This document shows positions 1-7,208 of a stretch of DNA of 7,898 nucleotides, in pieces. The stretch's first letter is position 1. Each line of letters opens with the position of its first letter. Under the pieces are notes generated by a model. It was not told the origin of the DNA. It worked only from the letters and a program-made list of their open reading frames with translations, and did not search any database. A program made the translations under genes and the position numbers. The stretch covers positions 1 to 7,898 of the forward strand of contig CAJUFP010000169.1 of the NCBI GenBank assembly GCA_910585645.1, written 5' to 3'. This stretch comes from an uncultured Hungatella sp. (GTDB taxonomy: Bacteria > Bacillota > Clostridia > Lachnospirales > Lachnospiraceae).

Positions 1-82
1 TGGCATATCTGAACCCGGACGGGACATCTCTCCTTCTCTGCCTGGCATCACGACAATCCCCGCCCCCTTGCTCACTTAACAA
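1..82 (+). repeat. Truncated copy (left-type arm) of the palindromic repeat element
   Basis: These 82 bases are the reverse complement, at roughly 80% identity by eye, of 7272-7354. The first 17 bases match the complement of 7338-7354 exactly, and the inner end (TTGCTCACTTAACAA, 68-82) matches the complement of 7272-7286 with one change. The arm also shares a 20-base block (21-40) and the TTGCTCACTT block (68-77) with the other arm type at 7447-7466 and 7498-7507. Similarity stops at about 82, which I take as the element boundary. The window starts exactly where the central part of the element should lie, so the rest of this copy is outside the window. No protein is encoded. The pyr promoter -35 box begins only 8 bases beyond the boundary. 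Confidence 0.85.
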
Positions 83-89
83 GAAACAC

Positions 90-118
90 TTTACACCACC
101 CCCATTTTCTATTACAAT
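90..118 (+). promoter_or_regulatory. Sigma-A-type promoter of the pyrF operon
   Basis: TTTACA (90-95) and TACAAT (113-118) each match the sigma-70/sigma-A consensus at 5 of 6 positions and are separated by exactly 17 bases. Transcription would start near 125, leaving a leader of about 80 bases before pyrF. That leader contains a weak TTTCAG/CTGAAA inverted repeat but no recognisable PyrR-binding loop or attenuator terminator, so how the operon responds to pyrimidines cannot be read here. This is the only good promoter seen before the five-gene run, and it sits immediately next to the repeat copy at 1-82. Confidence 0.75.
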
Positions 119-203
119 AGAGAGGATGTAAAAGCGCAGCGGTTTCAGGAAGAAAAAATAACAGGCCACATCTGAAAAAAGGATGGGCACAAAGGAGGAC
201 ACC

Positions 204-1121
204 ATGATAAGTCAGTTGATCGAGAAGATCCAAAAGACAAAAGCGCCGGTGTGCGTGGGGCTGGACCCTATGTTGAGTTACATTCCGGAGCGCGTTGTAA
301 AGAAAGCCCTGGGAGAGTACGGCGAGACGTTAGAGGGGGCGGCTGAGGCGGTGTGGCAGTTTAATAAGGAGATCATTGACCACACCTGGGATCTGATCCC
401 GGCGGTGAAGCCTCAGATCGCCATGTACGAGCAGTTTGGCATCGAGGGACTTAAGGTGTACAAACGGACGGTGGATTACTGCCGGGAGAAGGGGCTGATC
501 ATCATCGGGGATGTGAAGCGGGGCGATATCGGCTCCACGTCCGCCGCGTACGCCGCAGGGCATCTGGGACATGTCCAGGTGGGGGAGAGGACCCTGTCAG
601 GATTTGGGACTGATTTTATAACGGTAAACCCGTATTTTGGAACGGACGGGGTGAAACCTTTTGTGGACGCGTGCGAGAAGGAGGACAAGGGACTTTTTGT
701 CCTGGTGAAGACCTCGAATCCGTCCAGCGGCGAATTTCAGGATAAGCTGATTGACGGCAGGCCGCTCTATGAGCTGGTGGCCGAGAAAGTGGTGGAGTGG
801 GGCAGTCTTTCCATGGACGGCGGTTACAGCAACGTAGGGGCAGTGGTAGGCGCCACCTACCCGGAGATGAGCCGCGTCCTGCGAAAGCTGATGCCAAAGA
901 CCTATTTCCTGGTGCCCGGATATGGAGCGCAGGGAGGGACTGCCAGGGATCTGAAGCCCTGCTTCAATGAGGACGGTCTGGGGGCTATCGTAAACTCCTC
1001 CAGAGGCATCATCGCGGCTTACAAGCAGGAGAAGTACGCTTCCTTCGGGGCGGAGCATTTCGGCGAGGCCGCCAGGCAGGCAGTGACGGATATGGTGGCG
1101 GATATCAATCAGGTGCTGTGA
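204..1121 (+). CDS. pyrF: Orotidine 5'-phosphate decarboxylase, type 2
   Basis: Cytoplasmic enzyme that decarboxylates orotidine 5'-phosphate to UMP, the last step of de novo pyrimidine synthesis. The 305-residue protein is of type 2 (long) family size. The catalytic Asp-x-Lys-Arg-Gly-Asp motif is at 103-108 (Lys105 as the key lysine), followed by IGST. Other family signatures are VGLDP (18-22), VKPQIAMYEQFG (68-79), VNPYFGTD (141-148), VGATYPE (215-221), VPGYGAQGG (237-245) and NSSRGI (264-269), the last two forming the phosphate-binding end of the TIM barrel. I chose ATG 204 over the in-frame ATG at 183 because AAAGGAGG (191-198) lies 5 bases before it. It is the first gene of the operon; pyrK follows after 55 bases. 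All key residues are present and no anomaly was seen. Confidence 0.97.
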   Translation: MISQLIEKIQKTKAPVCVGLDPMLSYIPERVVKKALGEYGETLEGAAEAVWQFNKEIIDHTWDLIPAVKPQIAMYEQFGIEGLKVYKRTVDYCREKGLIIIGDVKRGDIGSTSAAYAAGHLGHVQVGERTLSGFGTDFITVNPYFGTDGVKPFVDACEKEDKGLFVLVKTSNPSSGEFQDKLIDGRPLYELVAEKVVEWGSLSMDGGYSNVGAVVGATYPEMSRVLRKLMPKTYFLVPGYGAQGGTARDLKPCFNEDGLGAIVNSSRGIIAAYKQEKYASFGAEHFGEAARQAVTDMVADINQVL

Positions 1122-1176
1122 GCCGTGTGTGGTTTTGAAAACAGGAAGGGCATAAAAAAGGAGCAAGGAGATTGGT

Positions 1177-1944
1177 ATGGCAAAGGAAAAGAAGACGGCT
1201 TTGGTGAGAAGCCAGGAGCGGCTTGGGGATGACGTGTTTTCCATGTGGATCCGGGAAGAGGAGGTCAGCCGGGCCAGAGCGGGACAGTTTATCTCCATAT
1301 ACTCGAAGGACGGTTCCAGGCTGCTGCCAAGGCCCATCAGCATCTGCGAGACAGACCGTAAGGCCGGAGCGTTCCGCGTCGTCTACCGGGTGGTGGGACA
1401 GGGGACCAGGGAATTTTCCACCTACAAGGCGGGAGATGAGATCTCCATTCTGGGGCCTCTGGGCAATGGGTTTGTGGATGTGGAGGACCACAGAAGGGTG
1501 TTTTTGATCGGCGGGGGCATCGGGATCCCGCCGATGCTGGAGCTGGCAAAGAATCTGAGATGTGAAAAGCAGATCATTCTGGGATACCGGGATCAAGTGT
1601 TTATGGATCAGGAGTTTGAGCCCTACGGCCAGGTTTTTGTGGCCACGGAGGACGGAAGCGCGGGGACAAAGGGCAATGTGCTGGACGTGATAGGGAACAA
1701 TGGGCTGAAGGCTGATATGATCATGGCCTGCGGTCCCACTCCCATGCTGCGGGCTCTGAAGCAGTATGCCCAGGACAAGGCCATAGAGTGCTATCTCTCC
1801 CTGGAGGAGAGGATGGCCTGCGGCATCGGGGCGTGCCTGGCCTGCGTCTGCAAGACAAAAGATGTGGACGCCCACTCCAATGTCCACAATGCCCGTATCT
1901 GCAAGGACGGCCCGGTGTTTCGGGCAGAGGAGGTGGAGCTGTAG
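1177..1944 (+). CDS. pyrK: Dihydroorotate dehydrogenase B, electron-transfer subunit
   Basis: Iron-sulfur flavoprotein that passes electrons from PyrD-bound FMN through a 2Fe-2S cluster and FAD to NAD+, making the class 1B enzyme NAD-linked. The 255-residue protein shows the ferredoxin-reductase layout. An N-terminal FAD barrel carries RPIS (52-55). The NAD-binding half carries GGGIGIPP (112-119) and CGPTPM (185-190). The C-terminal cluster site has Cys215, Cys220, Cys223 and Cys242 (C-x4-C-x2-C and a distal ICKDGPVF). An additional Cys225 lies inside the cluster loop; the four canonical ligands are intact, so its role is unclear. ATG 1177 is supported by AAGGAG at 1165-1170. Its stop codon directly abuts the pyrD start, which suggests translational coupling and matched production of the two subunits. 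Confidence 0.96.
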   Translation: MAKEKKTALVRSQERLGDDVFSMWIREEEVSRARAGQFISIYSKDGSRLLPRPISICETDRKAGAFRVVYRVVGQGTREFSTYKAGDEISILGPLGNGFVDVEDHRRVFLIGGGIGIPPMLELAKNLRCEKQIILGYRDQVFMDQEFEPYGQVFVATEDGSAGTKGNVLDVIGNNGLKADMIMACGPTPMLRALKQYAQDKAIECYLSLEERMACGIGACLACVCKTKDVDAHSNVHNARICKDGPVFRAEEVEL

Positions 1945-2847
1945 ATGAAGACTGCGGTGAGTATTGCGGGGGTGGAACTGAAAAATCCGGTGATGACTGC
2001 GTCAGGCACCTTTGGCTCGGGGCAGGAGTACGGGGAGTTTGTGGATCTGAATCTTTTGGGGGCAGTGGTGACCAAGGGGGTTTCCAATGTGCCGTGGCCC
2101 GGCAACCCGGCTCCAAGGATCGCGGAGACATACGGAGGCATGATCAATGCCATCGGGCTCCAAAACCCGGGCATCGACGTGTTTGTGAAGCGGGATATCC
2201 CGTACCTGAGACAGTTTGACACGAAGATCGTGGTCAATGTGTGCGGAAAGACCACGGAAGATTACGTGGAGGTGGTGGAGCGGCTGGGGGATGAGCCGGT
2301 GGACCTTTTGGAGATCAACATCTCCTGCCCCAATGTAAAAGAGGGCGGCATCGCCTTTGGCCAGGACCCCAAGGCGGTGGAGGCGATTACCAGGGAGGTG
2401 AAGCGCCACGCCAGGCAGCCGGTTATCATGAAGTTAAGCCCCAATGTGACAGATATCACGGAGACCGCCAGGGCGGCCCAGGCAGGCGGGGCGGACGCTT
2501 TGTCCCTGATCAATACCCTGACCGGGATGAAGATCGACATCTCCAGGAGAACCTTTGCGGTGGCCAACAAGACAGGAGGCCTGTCAGGCCCTGCCATCAA
2601 GCCAGTGGCTGTGCGGATGGTGTACCAGACAGCCCAGGCTGTGGATCTGCCCATTATCGGCATGGGGGGGATCATGACTGCGGAGGACGCTCTGGAATTT
2701 ATCCTGGCAGGGGCTTCGGCCGTTTCCGTAGGCACGGCCAATTTCCACGACCCCCGCGCCACGGTGAAGATCGAAGAAGGGATCCGAACATACATGGACG
2801 CCTGGGGCGTGGAAGAGATTAAGGAATTGGTGGGGGCGGTAAGATAG
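1945..2847 (+). CDS. pyrD: Dihydroorotate dehydrogenase B, catalytic subunit
   Basis: FMN enzyme that oxidises dihydroorotate to orotate, the fourth step of de novo UMP synthesis. At 300 residues it is class 1B size. Visible signatures are TASGTFGSG (18-26), the substrate-binding NPGI (74-77), NISCPNVKEGG (125-135) with Cys128 as the catalytic base typical of class 1, MKLSPNVTD (162-170), GGLSGPAIKP (211-220), and the FMN-phosphate loops GMGGI (239-243) and GASAVSVGT (256-264). The ATG follows the pyrK stop with no gap; an AGGAGG inside the end of pyrK about 12 bases upstream serves as ribosome binding site. Having Cys rather than Ser as base, plus the adjacent pyrK, supports the heterotetrameric NAD+-dependent form suited to anaerobes. 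The locus tag style pyrDB could also be used. Confidence 0.97.
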   Translation: MKTAVSIAGVELKNPVMTASGTFGSGQEYGEFVDLNLLGAVVTKGVSNVPWPGNPAPRIAETYGGMINAIGLQNPGIDVFVKRDIPYLRQFDTKIVVNVCGKTTEDYVEVVERLGDEPVDLLEINISCPNVKEGGIAFGQDPKAVEAITREVKRHARQPVIMKLSPNVTDITETARAAQAGGADALSLINTLTGMKIDISRRTFAVANKTGGLSGPAIKPVAVRMVYQTAQAVDLPIIGMGGIMTAEDALEFILAGASAVSVGTANFHDPRATVKIEEGIRTYMDAWGVEEIKELVGAVR

Positions 2848-2869
2848 CCCTGGCCGGAAAGGAAGTTTT

Positions 2870-3670
2870 TTGTTTCGAACAGTCCGTTATAATATAGTAT
2901 CCCCCCGGGTGCCGGCAGAGTTTGACGGGTTTACCATAGCCCATCTGTCAGACCTTCACGGGGAGGAGTATGGTAAGAAGAACCGGAGGCTGGAGGAGAA
3001 GATCCATGAGATCAACCCGGATATGGTGGTCATGACCGGGGACATGGCGGAGGGAGAGGACGGCTCGATCTTTAGGGTTGTGAATCTGTGCAGCAGGCTT
3101 TCAAAGCGGTACCCGGTGTATTATATCCTGGGAAATCATGAGCAGGCCATGAGGCCGGCGGAGCGGGTATGGCTTTTGGAGAATTTAAAGTTTCTTGGGG
3201 TTGTGGCCCTGGATAATCAGTGGCAGACGATTTCCCGAAAGGGTTCTTTTGTGAAATTGTACGGCCTGGTCATGGCCATGCCTTACTATAAAGATCCTAT
3301 GCGGGATGATTATGTGAAAGGCATCCACTTTTCCCCGGAGGATGTGAGGCAGGCTCTGGGGGAGGCGGACGAAGAGGTGTTCAACATCCTTCTGTGCCAC
3401 AACCCCCTGTATTTTCCCTCCTACAGGGACTGGGGGGCCGACCTTACTCTGGCAGGCCACATTCACGGGGGCATCATCAGGATCCCCGGGCTGGGGGGCC
3501 TGCTGTCCCCGGATCTGACGCTGTTTCCCAAGTATGACGGGGGCCATTTTGAGGAAAAGGGGCGTCATCTGGTGGTAAGCCGGGGACTGGGGAATCATTT
3601 TTTGGTCCGGGTTTTGAACCCGGCGGAGCTGGCAGCCGTCACTTTGAGGGCGGATGGAGAAAAACGTTGA
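2870..3670 (+). CDS. YkuE-like metallophosphoesterase, TTG start
   Basis: Calcineurin-like phosphoesterase of 266 residues with all five metal-binding blocks: SDLH (27-30, Asp28 and His30), GD (57-58), GNHE (88-91), CHNP with His177, and GHIHG (196-200, His197 and His199). A dinuclear-metal phosphoesterase is therefore well supported, but the substrate is not known; relatives include UDP-2,3-diacylglucosamine and phosphodiester hydrolases. Many YkuE-type proteins carry an N-terminal membrane anchor. This one starts directly with a short strand before the first motif and has no signal peptide or membrane helix, so it should be cytoplasmic. The start is a TTG at 2870 preceded by AAAGGAA (2858-2864); no ATG upstream of the first motif is available in frame. 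It lies 22 bases after pyrD and 25 before trpB2, so it is cotranscribed with the pyr genes. Confidence 0.88.
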   Translation: MFRTVRYNIVSPRVPAEFDGFTIAHLSDLHGEEYGKKNRRLEEKIHEINPDMVVMTGDMAEGEDGSIFRVVNLCSRLSKRYPVYYILGNHEQAMRPAERVWLLENLKFLGVVALDNQWQTISRKGSFVKLYGLVMAMPYYKDPMRDDYVKGIHFSPEDVRQALGEADEEVFNILLCHNPLYFPSYRDWGADLTLAGHIHGGIIRIPGLGGLLSPDLTLFPKYDGGHFEEKGRHLVVSRGLGNHFLVRVLNPAELAAVTLRADGEKR

Positions 3671-3695
3671 GAGATATGGAAAGGAAGAGCGCGAC

Positions 3696-5066
3696 ATGAA
3701 GCAGGAGATCCCTTACAAAATTTATCTGGAAGAGCAGGAGATGCCCAGGCAGTGGTACAATGTCCGGGCTGACATGAAGAAGAAGCCTGCGCCTATTTTG
3801 AATCCACAGACATTAAAGCCCATTACGCTGGAGGAGCTGTCCGGCATTTTCTGCAGGGAATTGGCAAAGCAGGAGCTGGATGATGTGACCCCTTATTTTG
3901 ATATTCCTGACGACATCCGGAATTTTTACAAGATGTATCGGCCCTCGCCTCTGACAAGAGCCTACTGTCTGGAGAAAAAGCTGGACACACCGGCCCACAT
4001 CTACTACAAGTTTGAGGGCAACAACACTTCCGGAAGCCACAAATTAAACTCCGCCATTGCCCAGGCATACTACGCCAAGGCCCAGGGACTTAAGGGCGTG
4101 ACCACGGAGACAGGGGCCGGGCAGTGGGGAACGGCTCTGTCCATGGCCTGCGCCTATCTGGAGCTGGACTGCCAGGTCTATATGGTAAAGTGTTCCTATG
4201 AGCAGAAGCCTTTCCGCCGGGAGGTGATGCGGACCTACGGGGCAAAGGTGACGCCGTCCCCGTCTATGGAGACAGAGGTTGGAAGGAGGATTAACCAGGA
4301 GTTTCCCGGCACTTCGGGAAGCCTTGGCTGCGCCATCTCCGAGGCGGTGGAGGCGGCCATGGGCCAGGAGGGATACCGCTATGTTCTTGGCTCTGTGCTG
4401 AATCAGGTGCTTTTGCACCAGTCCATCATCGGTCTGGAGACCAAGGCGGCTCTGGACAAGTACGGCGTCAAGGCGGACACCATCATCGGCTGCGCCGGCG
4501 GCGGGTCCAACCTGGGCGGTCTCATCTCACCCTTTGCGGGGCAGATGGTCAGGGGAGAGGCGGAGTATGAGATCATTGCCGTGGAGCCGGCTTCTTGTCC
4601 CAGCCTTACCAGAGGCGTGTACGCCTACGACTACTGCGACACGGGAAAGGTGTGTCCTCTTGCCAAGATGTATACGCTGGGAAGCGGGTTTATTCCATCG
4701 GCCAGCCACGCAGGCGGGCTTCGGTATCACGGCATGAGTTCCACAGTGTCCGAGCTGTACGATCAGGGGTATCTGAAAGCCAGAAGCGTGGAGCAGACTC
4801 AGGTATTTGAGGCTGCCCAGATGTTTGCCAAGGTGGAGGGGATCCTTCCGGCGCCGGAGAGCAGCCACGCCATCCGGGTGGCCATTGACGAGGCGTTAAA
4901 GTGCAGGGAGACAGGTCAGTCAAAGAACATCGTGTTCGGCCTTACAGGAACCGGGTACTTTGACATGGTGGCTTACCAGAAGTTCAATGACGGCGCGATG
5001 ACGGATTATATCCCCACGGACCAAGAGCTTGAAAAGTCCTTTGCCTCTCTGCCAAAGGTGCAGTAA
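3696..5066 (+). CDS. trpB2: TrpB2-type tryptophan synthase beta-like protein (PLP enzyme)
   Basis: PLP-dependent enzyme expected to condense indole with L-serine (or a phosphorylated serine, as proposed for some TrpB2) to form tryptophan. At 456 residues it is longer than the ~400-residue TrpB1 that pairs with TrpA, and the N-terminal extension with RQWYN (18-22) is typical of the TrpB2 group. Motifs: RPSPLTRA (82-89), YYKFEGNN (103-110), GSHKLNSA (113-120) with Lys116 as the PLP Schiff-base lysine, TETGAGQWG (137-145) with Glu138 as likely catalytic acid, SPS (188-190), GSVLNQVLLHQ (232-242), the PLP phosphate loop GGGSN (268-272), and LTGTGYFD (416-423). I chose ATG 3696 rather than 3654 because AAAGGAAG (3680-3687) precedes it and it avoids overlap with the preceding gene. 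No trpA is adjacent. Last gene before the terminator. Confidence 0.92.
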   Translation: MKQEIPYKIYLEEQEMPRQWYNVRADMKKKPAPILNPQTLKPITLEELSGIFCRELAKQELDDVTPYFDIPDDIRNFYKMYRPSPLTRAYCLEKKLDTPAHIYYKFEGNNTSGSHKLNSAIAQAYYAKAQGLKGVTTETGAGQWGTALSMACAYLELDCQVYMVKCSYEQKPFRREVMRTYGAKVTPSPSMETEVGRRINQEFPGTSGSLGCAISEAVEAAMGQEGYRYVLGSVLNQVLLHQSIIGLETKAALDKYGVKADTIIGCAGGGSNLGGLISPFAGQMVRGEAEYEIIAVEPASCPSLTRGVYAYDYCDTGKVCPLAKMYTLGSGFIPSASHAGGLRYHGMSSTVSELYDQGYLKARSVEQTQVFEAAQMFAKVEGILPAPESSHAIRVAIDEALKCRETGQSKNIVFGLTGTGYFDMVAYQKFNDGAMTDYIPTDQELEKSFASLPKVQ

Positions 5067-5086
5067 GGAGGAGAGGACAAAGGATG

Positions 5087-5129
5087 CATAAAAAAGAGAC
5101 GATGATAAACTCACCGTCTCTTTTTTATG
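5087..5129. terminator. Bidirectional intrinsic terminator between trpB2 and the chemoreceptor gene
   Basis: A perfect 15-bp inverted repeat (5087-5101 with 5115-5129) encloses a 13-base loop. The stem has a GAGACG/CGTCTC core flanked by an A-run on the left arm and a T-run on the right arm, so the RNA from either strand forms a hairpin ending in a U-tract. It lies 20 bases after the trpB2 stop and 78 bases beyond the stop of the oppositely oriented chemoreceptor gene, so it can end both converging transcripts. It also marks the 3' end of the pyr operon. Confidence 0.93.
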
Positions 5130-5207
5130 TACAGCCCCGCGCGGATGAAATCTGTCCTTTAAGCGGCTTATGGGCCCCAGACGCGCAGGGGAAAAGTCAT
5201 GAAAGCG

Positions 5208-6893
5208 TTACCTGGAAAACCGGAACTGGCTTACCAGATCTTTCAGGATGTTGGCCTGGCTTGACAGCTCCTCGCTGGCAGCGGCGCTCTCCTCGGCAGT
5301 GGCGGAGTTGGTCTGCACCACGCTGGAGATCTGATCAATGCCTGTGGTAACCTGGGATACAGCGTAGGACTGCTCTTCCGTGGCGTCGGAGATAAGGGAC
5401 ACGGCATCCAAGATCTTCTGGGCGCTGTCCACCACGTTCTGGAGAGCCTTGTCCGTCTCCTCGGACAGTCTGCTGCCTTCGTCCACAGCATTCACCGTCT
5501 CCTCGATCAGGGCAGCGCTGCTCTTTGACGCCTCCTGGGACTTGGTGGCCAGGTTTCGCACCTCGTCGGCAACAACGGCGAATCCTTTGCCTGCGCTTCC
5601 GGCTCTTGCGGCCTCCACCGCGGCGTTGAGAGCCAGGATGTTGGTCTGGAACGCGATATCCTCAATGGTCTTGATAACTTTGCCGATCTCCTTGGACTTG
5701 TCGTTGATAGCGCTCATGGCGTTCATTAGGTCGGACATGTGGGCGGAACATACGTTGATCATCTCGTGGGACTGAAGGTTCTCCTCCTTTGCGGTCTTTG
5801 CGTGATCGGCAGTGGCCTCAATCTTATAGGAGATCTCCTTGATGGTGGCAGCCAGCTCTTCCACAGAGGATGCCTGCTCGGTAGCTCCCTGGGCCAGAGC
5901 CTGGGCGCCGCTGGAAACCTGCCCGCCGCCGGAGTTCACCTGATCCGCGGAGATGTCGATCTGCTGCAGAGTCTGGCTTAAGCGGCTTTTCAGCTTGCGC
6001 ATGGAAACCAGGATGCTGTTAAAGTCGCCGATATAATAGTCATGATTTTTGCTGGTAACGGTAAAGTCGCCGCCTGCCATCTCGTCCAGAAGATAGTCAA
6101 CATCATGGATGATGTTCTTCAGGGTAGTGACCAGAGTGCGGATGCTGGTGGCCAGCAGCCCGATCTCGTCTGTGGCTTCATAGTGAATCTCTGTCTCAAG
6201 CTGTCCCTGCGACACAAGGGTCGCCGCCTGCTCCAGCTCTCTGACCGGGGTTACGATCTGCTTGGTCAAAAGTACGATATAGAACGCGATGATGGCGATG
6301 GCGATCACAAGGATCAAAACAGTAATAACGGTCGCGATGTTCTTTGTGCGCACGGCGTCCTCATAATCCTGGGCGATCTGGTTGTCCACATCCTGGGTCA
6401 GGGACACCAGGGACAGCCTTACCCGCTCAAAGGCATCGTGATATTCGTTTCTGTAGATGTCGTAGGCCTTGGCATTGCCCTCAGTGGTGAATTTGTAGGC
6501 CTCATCCAGGATCTGCTGGCGGTACGCGGAGACATTGACCAGTTCATCTTCAATGGCATCCACCTGTGGCTGGAACTGGGGAGAAACGGTGAGGAGATCT
6601 TTCAGGGCCTGGTCCAGAGAACTGCGCTCTGTCATCAGGGTGCTCTCGATCTCTTTCAGTTCTTCCTCTGTCATGACAACCGTGGTCTCCAGGGCCATCT
6701 TTTCCGTGGCCTGGATGGCCCGGCGGGCTGTCCAGAGATAGCTGACGCTGGGAACGGCTACCTCAGCGAAGTTGTTGGAAATCTTGTTCAGAGACTGGAT
6801 GGACACCAGGGCTGTCGCGCCAAGTATGAATGTGGCCAACAGTATGGAGCCAAAGGCAAACATGAGCTTGATAAAAATTTTTAGATTCTTCAT
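5208..6893 (-). CDS. Methyl-accepting chemotaxis protein (transmembrane chemoreceptor)
   Basis: Membrane receptor of 561 residues that senses an outside signal and controls CheA through CheW. Order of parts: basic N-terminus, membrane helix 1 (about 11-33), an extracellular helical domain of about 150 residues resembling the four-helix-bundle ligand domain, membrane helix 2 (about 186-209), HAMP (about 210-262), a second HAMP-like stretch (about 266-309, with LLDEMAGGDFTV), and the long coiled-coil signalling domain to the end. The conserved hairpin tip runs from about 410 to 450, with IAFQTNILALNAAVEAARAG and GKGFAVVADEVRNLA. Gln/Glu-rich heptads on both sides are probable methylation sites. 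There is no C-terminal CheR-docking pentapeptide. I chose ATG 6893 over 6917 because GGAGG (minus strand, 6901-6905) sits 7 bases before it. The ligand cannot be inferred. No other motility gene is in the window. Confidence 0.95.
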   Translation of the reverse strand: MKNLKIFIKLMFAFGSILLATFILGATALVSIQSLNKISNNFAEVAVPSVSYLWTARRAIQATEKMALETTVVMTEEELKEIESTLMTERSSLDQALKDLLTVSPQFQPQVDAIEDELVNVSAYRQQILDEAYKFTTEGNAKAYDIYRNEYHDAFERVRLSLVSLTQDVDNQIAQDYEDAVRTKNIATVITVLILVIAIAIIAFYIVLLTKQIVTPVRELEQAATLVSQGQLETEIHYEATDEIGLLATSIRTLVTTLKNIIHDVDYLLDEMAGGDFTVTSKNHDYYIGDFNSILVSMRKLKSRLSQTLQQIDISADQVNSGGGQVSSGAQALAQGATEQASSVEELAATIKEISYKIEATADHAKTAKEENLQSHEMINVCSAHMSDLMNAMSAINDKSKEIGKVIKTIEDIAFQTNILALNAAVEAARAGSAGKGFAVVADEVRNLATKSQEASKSSAALIEETVNAVDEGSRLSEETDKALQNVVDSAQKILDAVSLISDATEEQSYAVSQVTTGIDQISSVVQTNSATAEESAAASEELSSQANILKDLVSQFRFSR

Positions 6894-6924
6894 ACTTATA
6901 CCTCCATAACCGTGCATACCGCAC

Positions 6925-6970
6925 TATGGTACAGAGGGGACGCTTTCGCGGTTTATTTCCCTCTGCCATA
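6925..6970 (-). promoter_or_regulatory. Inverted repeat in the chemoreceptor mRNA leader
   Basis: Seven perfect pairs (6932-6938 with 6959-6965) are extended by five more (6925-6929 with 6966-6970) across a 2-base bulge. Inside the loop, on the transcribed minus strand, lies a CGC-GAAA-GCG mini-hairpin with a GNRA tetraloop. The structure ends about 20 bases before the GGAGG of the chemoreceptor gene. The architecture (12-bp stem, asymmetric internal loop, GNRA-capped helix) looks like structured RNA rather than a terminator, since no T-run follows. I could not match it to a known riboswitch; the function is unknown. Confidence 0.5.
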
Positions 6971-7152
6971 AGATCTTGGGGAGCGCTTTGCAAAGGCTTT
7001 TGTATCTCAGTCTGCAAGATGTTTTCGTCAGGAGTTATAAGATGAACGGGTGTCACGCTTCTGGCTAAAAGCAGATGCAAAAATGGGTACAACGGGAACC
7101 TTTGGAACACTCTTTTGACGGGCGCAGCCTTAAAACTGCCCACACCGCATCG

Positions 7153-7197
7153 AACCATGGCACAATGACAAATATCCGTTCTCTCACGGCCATGGTT
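7153..7197 (-). promoter_or_regulatory. 9-bp inverted repeat near the predicted 5' end of the chemoreceptor transcript
   Basis: AACCATGGC (7153-7161) and GCCATGGTT (7189-7197) are perfect complements around 27 bases. A smaller CCGT/ACGG hairpin (7176-7179 with 7186-7189) competes for one base of the stem. The repeat begins only a few bases after the start site predicted from the candidate promoter at 7209-7237, so it could be a 5' RNA hairpin or a protein-binding operator. Nothing in the sequence decides between these. Confidence 0.4.
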
Positions 7198-7208
7198 TTC
7201 TGTCTATT

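Noticed and set aside
119..203. PyrR-type attenuator in the pyrF leader
   Set aside because: No PyrR-binding consensus loop and no terminator/antiterminator pair is visible; only a weak 6-base TTTCAG/CTGAAA repeat is present.
5084..5350. 88-codon plus-strand reading frame after trpB2
   Set aside because: It starts inside the terminator hairpin and runs into the antisense strand of the chemoreceptor; there is no protein-like pattern.
6042..6884. 280-codon plus-strand reading frame opposite the chemoreceptor
   Set aside because: It is antisense to a well-supported receptor gene; its glycine/aspartate/leucine-rich product is an artefact of the GC-rich codon pattern on the other strand.
6763..7158. 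131-codon minus-strand reading frame upstream of and overlapping the chemoreceptor gene
   Set aside because: It overlaps the true receptor start in another frame by about 130 bases, has no family resemblance or convincing ribosome binding site, and its composition follows the non-coding leader.
6894..7200. Canonical cyclic di-GMP class I riboswitch before the chemoreceptor
   Set aside because: A GAAA-capped helix and a GGG...AAACC-like stretch look suggestive, but the diagnostic GGGACGCAAAGCC and CACGCA blocks are absent in the correct order and orientation.
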